Positions 57,963 to 64,000 of a stretch of 64,000 nt of DNA are shown piece after piece (position 1 is the stretch's first letter; each line of letters opens with the position of its first letter). The stretch spans positions 220,743 to 284,742 of the forward strand of contig CAJNOL010000087.1 of the NCBI GenBank assembly GCA_905250125.1, given 5' to 3'. The position numbers and the translations under genes are program-made. The notes under the pieces are model-generated. The model saw nothing but the letters and a program-made list of their open reading frames with translations, was not told the origin of the DNA and did no database searches. The stretch is from Rotaria sordida. Taxonomy: Eukaryota; Rotifera; Eurotatoria; Philodinida; Philodinidae.

Positions 57963-60900
57963 ACATTTATTCTTTCTCTATTTATTTAACTAGATGTGTA
58001 GAGAAGATTAAATTTTTGATTTTTCTTTTTGTCTTTGTAAATAAGGATGAAGATTTTTTTTCTTTTTTTTGTCTAATACAATCATAATCATAAAAAAAAC
58101 GAATATTTAAAAAAAATACAATCTATTGTTCTATCGCTTTTTTTTTCTCTTTCAATATGCTTCTTCTCGCCTTCCCTGCTTTTTTTTTGTTTATCGTTAT
58201 CTCTATAGTAGTTGGATAAAATGATTTATAATCTTATTTGATTTTTTTTTCAATGTGACAGAATAGTTTCAATCTCTCTTTATTTCTCTTCTTCAGCCGG
58301 GAGCAACAATTTCTCTTTTTTTTGTGTTTGTTTGTTGTTTCATTTTGGCTGCTTGCTTTCTTTTTTTCCTATTTGTTTCGACCCTCTTCTTCTTCATTCT
58401 GTTGTCTGTTATTAGTGCGGGATGCTGCTAACTGACTGATTGCGCCCTCTTTTTCTCTCTCTTACTCAGTTTTATTATAAACTTTGCCTAAATGTGCGTT
58501 GTCTCCTTTTTTTTTTCTTTTACCAAATAAAATTGATAAAATTCAATAAATTAATAGCATGAAATTTTTACTATCATAGTTGTTCATTATGTTATAGATA
58601 TAGTTTTATCACAAAAAAAAATGTTATACATACCAAAAATTCAGAACAGGATAAATAAGATGACCTTGTTTTATGATATTAGAAAAGAGAACTATAATCA
58701 TGTCAATTTTGTACTGAATGAATGGGTTTTTTTTCTTTAGAAAAATATCGAATAACAATATTAATCATTGATTGTATAATAAATTTGATCTATGATATAA
58801 AAGTATCAGGTCCGAGGAATAATTTGCGAAAATGAAGAGAATTGGTATTTTATTCAGAAGAAAACATGATAGAATAGCCTCTTGAGTTCTTTATTATTTA
58901 TTGTAAAATCTAAATTGAATTTTAATTATATATTATTCATTGAAATAGTTTATTGTCTGTTCGTTACATAAAGAACATCAATTAATTTGATAGAACAAAT
59001 AAAAAAAAGATGATTGTTTAACATTTTGATGTTCGTTAAAGTTTGACAGCTTTCAAGGATCCGAAAATGTCAATCTGGTCTTCATCATAATGTTGTCACA
59101 ATTTTACTAACTATTCATCTCTTATAAATTCATTTTTCAAATGTTATGAAGTTGAGGTCTTCATGTTATCTAATATTCTTGCAATTGATGTTAACGATTG
59201 TTTATTTTACAGTAAATCAATTGTAATATAGATATTTGAATGTGAAGGATTGACACAGGTTGTTTTTTCATTCGAGAATGTCAACCTTCTCAATAATGAA
59301 TTGTTTACTTATTGATGAATGTTTGTTCTTTTCGGAAAATTTATTGAAATTTTCTGTTGATAATCCATAGATTTTTGCAATAACTATTCATTTTTTTAAA
59401 ATTTCTCTTCGTTCAAATTATAAACGGAAAGTAAATTCTCAGATAAGGCAACACTTAAGTAAAATATTTTTTACATAATCAACCGATCGTAAATCATGTA
59501 CTCCAATTCAAATTTATGTTTTTTTTGACTATCAATTGATTCAAGTGTCTTTTTATGAAGTTTAATATATTGAACATTTCTAACAAGAGAAGTTCTCCAA
59601 CTGATAAGGTGCTCTTGAATCGGGACTATGTGCATTGTGTAAATGTTAATGAGTTATAAATACCTTGGAAAGAGTTCAAGCTCTTGATTTATTACTAAGG
59701 ACATACTACATTTTATATGGTATTTTTTTAGCTCACTAACGTGGTATCCCTCAAAAACATTGAAAAAACTGATTTTTAACTTAAAACTTTGCATAGAGAT
59801 GGATCTTGAGCTTACCTATCAAAAATGTCAATTTTCATCAAAAATATTAAAATCGAGCTAAATACATTGGAAGATAGCCCGAGATCTGATCTTTCATACA
59901 TGACATAGCTTTTTATCTGATACGACATTTTTTTTTTCCAAAATTTTCTACCACTTTTCGCTGGAAAAATATGGTTTTTTTCAAATGATGCAGAAAATCT
60001 GTTTTCTTTTTTCTCTCTTTATATTTTTTTAGTTGCACATCCCTTGATTCTCGAACGGCATTCATTGTAGCCAATAGCTTTTTTGTCTTTGAAAGAGTAT
60101 GTCAAGATGCAGGGCATGACAGTTCATTTGGTTTTTTTTGAGTTAAGTCTTGTTAATATTATATGAAAGAGTAATTTATTAATTAGGACGCCGCTTTTTT
60201 GAGACGTTGAACTTTTCTCTGTTTTAGAAGTAAGAATTTAAAAAAGGACTTTGTCATGTCCTGCATCGTGACACGCTCTTTCAAAAAAAGAAAACAAAAT
60301 TAAGTATATAGAATGAATGAAGGTTTACAGAAAACTTTGAATTACCAAGTGAGCTATTTTTGATTCTTGTTTGTTGAATGTCTTCTGAAAACATCATGAT
60401 ATAGGACTGAAAATTTCATACGATTTGAATATACTGGAGCAAAGATCGATTTTTTGAGTGGTGGAGACTAAATGAAAAGAGCGTATGATGAAAGTTTCAA
60501 GTGTTTTGACTTGCTACTGTCCTGAAATAAGAACATCGAATTTGCATGTGTATATGAGCGATGTATAAATGATACGACTTTATTATCGCCATATCTTAGG
60601 ATAGACACAACGAAAAAATCTGCAACTTTCATAATAAATTATTTTCATCAAGACCTACTCTATGCAAAGTTTTAAGTCGAAATTCGAAAATCAGTTATCT
60701 TGATGTTTTTGTGGGAGATCACGTCAGAAAGTTAAAAAATACTGTAAAATTGCAATATCTTCACTGAAATAAGTTAAGAGATCAAACTCTTTTCCGAGTA
60801 TTTATAGTTCATGAGAATCTACATCATGCTGATAATACAGAATCAAAAGCAATTAATCAGTTGGGGAATTTTTCTCATAAAGTAAAAAAAGATAATATCA

Positions 60901-63900
60901 TGAATGACTCATTACATCAAGAAATATCATTATTTGGATGTTACATAATTTTGATTATCTGTCTCTGTGAATAATACAAGAAGAAATGCAAAAAAGAAAG
61001 GAAAAAAAATCAAAGAATCCATCATCAAAGTAACAATTTTTCAATCGTCGTCTAGAACATATCTCTTACATTTATTGCAAATATGTTTATTCTCTGCAAT
61101 AATCAAAATAATTCTATTGATCTTTATAAAAGAATAGATGTTCGAGAATATCGAATTATTGATATTACTAGTGATAGTACTTGAAACTTCAAAGAATTTG
61201 CTTATGTAAGTATTAAATTATAAAAATATATCCATGATTATAGAATATCAATGTACATAAATTCTTTTGTTTCTTCAATCCTAGAAAATTTTACATTATC
61301 AAGATAAAAATAATAATGATCTAGAATTTACTCTAGGCGAACGGTATACTAAACATTAATGTAAATGAACTGTGAGAAGATGGATGTAATTATATTCGTT
61401 GATATATTTATTAATTCATTGTATAACATCAATCAAACGTTCTGAATATAAACACCTCTACTAATGAACACCTTCTAATTATGAATGGTCTCGGATCCGA
61501 CGGAATGATTTTTACTTATCTCTACTGTGTATTACCCGTTTCCTATGAGTTCCGAGTATGTGAATTGCATGCATGATTTGAGTACTCTACGTGCAAAGAA
61601 AAGAATGACATCTCAACACGGGCTTACGTGACAAGAAGAACCTGAATGAATTATTGAATTGAAATCAAACTTAATGGATAGTGACATTATGTCAAACGCG
61701 GAAAGACAGATTAATATTAGAAGATTTAAAAAAAAAACTAAATATTTTATTTCAATTGAAAAATTATTCAATTAAAGGCATGTAGATGAAAAGAGATGAA
61801 CATGAACATAGATAAACACGACTAATGTAAAAGCAGATATTTTGGAGTAGTTTCTTCATATCAAAGTAAACCATATGTCAACTTTCTAAACTAAATATCT
61901 CTGTATAATGAATACTTTCTAATGGTCCTGATGTTATTCACAATAGAGACGTTTTACGGTATTTATTCAAACAAAAATGGAATCAATGCTAAACATCATT
62001 CTACTTCGTATCTATAAAAGAAAATAAATTATATGAACGTTGATAAAAATTGAGGCAATAGTCTTGATCCTAAGAAACCGATCTATTGATATTATTGATG
62101 CATGCAATATGGATGCACTAATTTCTGAAAATTCTTACACATTTTAATCGTATTTTGCCAAATACAGCAATAGCATCAGATCGAACGATCAAAACTGACT
62201 AAGCCTCATTCTAAGAATTGATGGTTCTAAGTATGACAAATATGGGAACATTGATGTGAAAAATTAGCAGTAGAGACTTAAATGAATAGGAAAGTTTCTA
62301 TTCAGAATCAATTGATTCAATTCGGTTCCAGTCTCTGATTTAAATTTGAATCTGTTTCAAGTGTCTTAAATTCAACAAGATTTCGTATGTATAATACGAA
62401 GATATATACTTTATTCATATTTTCAGTTCGGAATTTAATTAAACAATGTTTCAAATAGAACCAAACAAGAAAATAGAAATGTTTATTGACAAAATTTATT
62501 TAAATATCATTTCTAAATATAACTATAGTACTTTAGTCTCAAATTCTCATTAGAATTTCGATGTCTTTCGTATTTTTTTTTTGATACAATAAAAGATATT
62601 TATTATGTATTTTGACTATGATCATATAGAGATCAAGATCCGCTACAATTAACCCTATTTTAAAAGGTGACAGCTATTAACAAATAGAAGTGATGACTCA
62701 ATTTTTTTTTTGAGTATGCTTTATTTATTGTTACGTCCTAGGACGCTTACAATGAACGAAAGAAAAATGAAAAATGAAAAATGAAAAATGAGTGATGACT
62801 CAATTTATGTATACGTGACACTTGTCTTATTTTGACTGTTTTATATTACTGTTACGCATTTATACTTTTTTTGAATATTTACCTATACATCGTAGCTATT
62901 GTTTGTCAATAGCGATTTAGTGAACTCTTTTATTTTTGAGTAGTTATACAAGAAATGATCTTTGATTTACAAACTGAATGTTCACTAGCGATGGTGATAA
63001 GTATGATGACTATCAGTTGAAATAATCAAAAAAAAAGAAGTATCCTTACTCATAGATGGTGTGACAGCTTATTAACGATTACTCTTTGTCAAAGAAGCCT
63101 ATACATCATATTACAAATGCAAACAATTATTGAGACGTCGATAAAAATGAAGAAGATGAAGATGAAGCTATTAATATCGATACAGAAACAGATGATAACA
63201 CTGAATAACTTTCACTAAGTCTTTCTGGTCGATTGCTTGAAGTCAGATAGCAAAAATATCGTTTCCTACATAGTTGTTATTGCTCCATCATAGGAATAGC
63301 AAAATTGTGTTTTCCAGAAGAAAAGTATTCTTCGCTTCCTAAAGACTTTATGTTGCTATTCAACAACATCCAAGTCGCTATGAGTCAACATTTTATACAA
63401 CTCATTTTTTGTTTTCGGCTATCAAAGGTCAACAATTTGTCGGTGTGAGTGTAGATGAATAGAAGATCTACACTCATACTTTGTGTTTGAATAAGGATAT
63501 TATAAGATTCATTTTGATGATAATGTGTTTAGGTTTTTAAGTCATTATATAAAAATTTATAGATAGTTCAGCTGTTGAATAAAGTGTCGTTTTCTCCACA
63601 TTTGAAAATCCTCTTTAACGATGAGTTCTAGAGGTCTAATTCTGAAAATTACTTTACATAGATAAAGTTTTATGTTCTGTCCAATGATTAAATCGAAATT
63701 TTCTAAAGAACATTCATGAAGAATAAAACAAACAGATTTCTGAGGGTAGATTTTGATAAAATCGAATTTTGAGTCTGCTTTGCTCCGTAGTACATGAATC
63801 GAATTAAAATCAAATATCAATTTCTATACAACTTGACAAAGATTACAAGACTAGAATATTTAAACCTTGCCAGAAAAAAGTCGATTTAAATCTGGGAAGA

Positions 63901-64000
63901 GTTGCGTGGAAGCATCCTACACATATTTGTATCTTTTCTTTCTTGTATTGACATTAAGAATAAATGGAAAAGCCACAAAGTCTTGCAATTTGATAGCCGA
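57963..64000. other. Gene-poor 3' region
   Basis: No gene recognised on either strand. Contains the filament gene 3' UTR, family A copy 4, an AAAAATG tandem at 62763-62790, and a small perfect-stem hairpin (TGAGTGTAGA/TCTACACTCA) at 63446-63476. A short acidic open stretch at about 63148-63208 (EEDEDEAINIDTET) may be a coding remnant. Confidence 0.5.
59584..60877. mobile_element. Palindromic element family A, copy 4 (3' gene-poor region)
   Basis: The ends match copies 1-3 (TTCTCCAACTGATAAGGTGC and, at the right, the reverse complement of AGCAATTAATCAG). TAA flanks both sides (59581-59583 and 60878-60880). It is about twice the length of copy 2 because of an extra inner palindrome whose arms lie at about 60085-60125 and 60243-60287 around TGCAGGGCATGACA. 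Confidence 0.8.

Overview
This window is eukaryotic nuclear DNA from a small, AT-rich animal genome. Eight multi-exon protein genes can be rebuilt, with GT-AG introns that are mostly 50-70 bp. The proteins are metazoan: HCF-1, GFAT, ribosomal protein S3a, a p24/TMED cargo receptor, epsin, ADPRM, a TMEM272-like membrane protein and an intermediate filament protein with a lamin tail. A rotifer or similar small protostome fits the base composition, short introns and protostome-type filament protein, but the species cannot be fixed from the sequence.

Layout. 1-10064 (minus): HCF-1-like gene, 19 coding exons, C-terminus cut off by the window edge. 12219-20995 (plus): large protein with tandem CH domains and ankyrin repeats, 25 exons. 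22224-30371 (minus): glutamine--fructose-6-phosphate aminotransferase, 14 coding exons. 32732-34734 (minus): RPS3A, 7 exons, sharing an upstream gap of about 0.5 kb with TMED4/9 (35249-36020, plus). 36289-41200 (plus): epsin. 41587-43788 (plus): ADPRM-like metallophosphatase. 44104-44840 (minus): four-helix membrane protein. 47196-57962 (plus): intermediate filament protein preceded by a large disordered exon pair. 57963-64000: no gene recognised. All splice phases given were checked for agreement by hand, and complete genes give whole-codon totals.

The genes are unrelated housekeeping and regulatory genes, not a pathway. The most striking structure is non-coding. Most of the long introns in the first 30 kb, and several gaps between genes, hold long palindromic (fold-back) elements. 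At least two families recur. Family A has 3-bp TWA target duplications in four copies, and one copy is nested inside a family B copy. Other palindromes occur singly, including a mariner-like one with TA flanks. Protein-level points of note are two Taspase1-type sites in the HCF-1 protein, two tiny in-frame GFAT exons placed where vertebrate GFPT1 has its muscle-specific insert, and a filament protein with no CaaX box and a possible 536-residue N-terminal extension.
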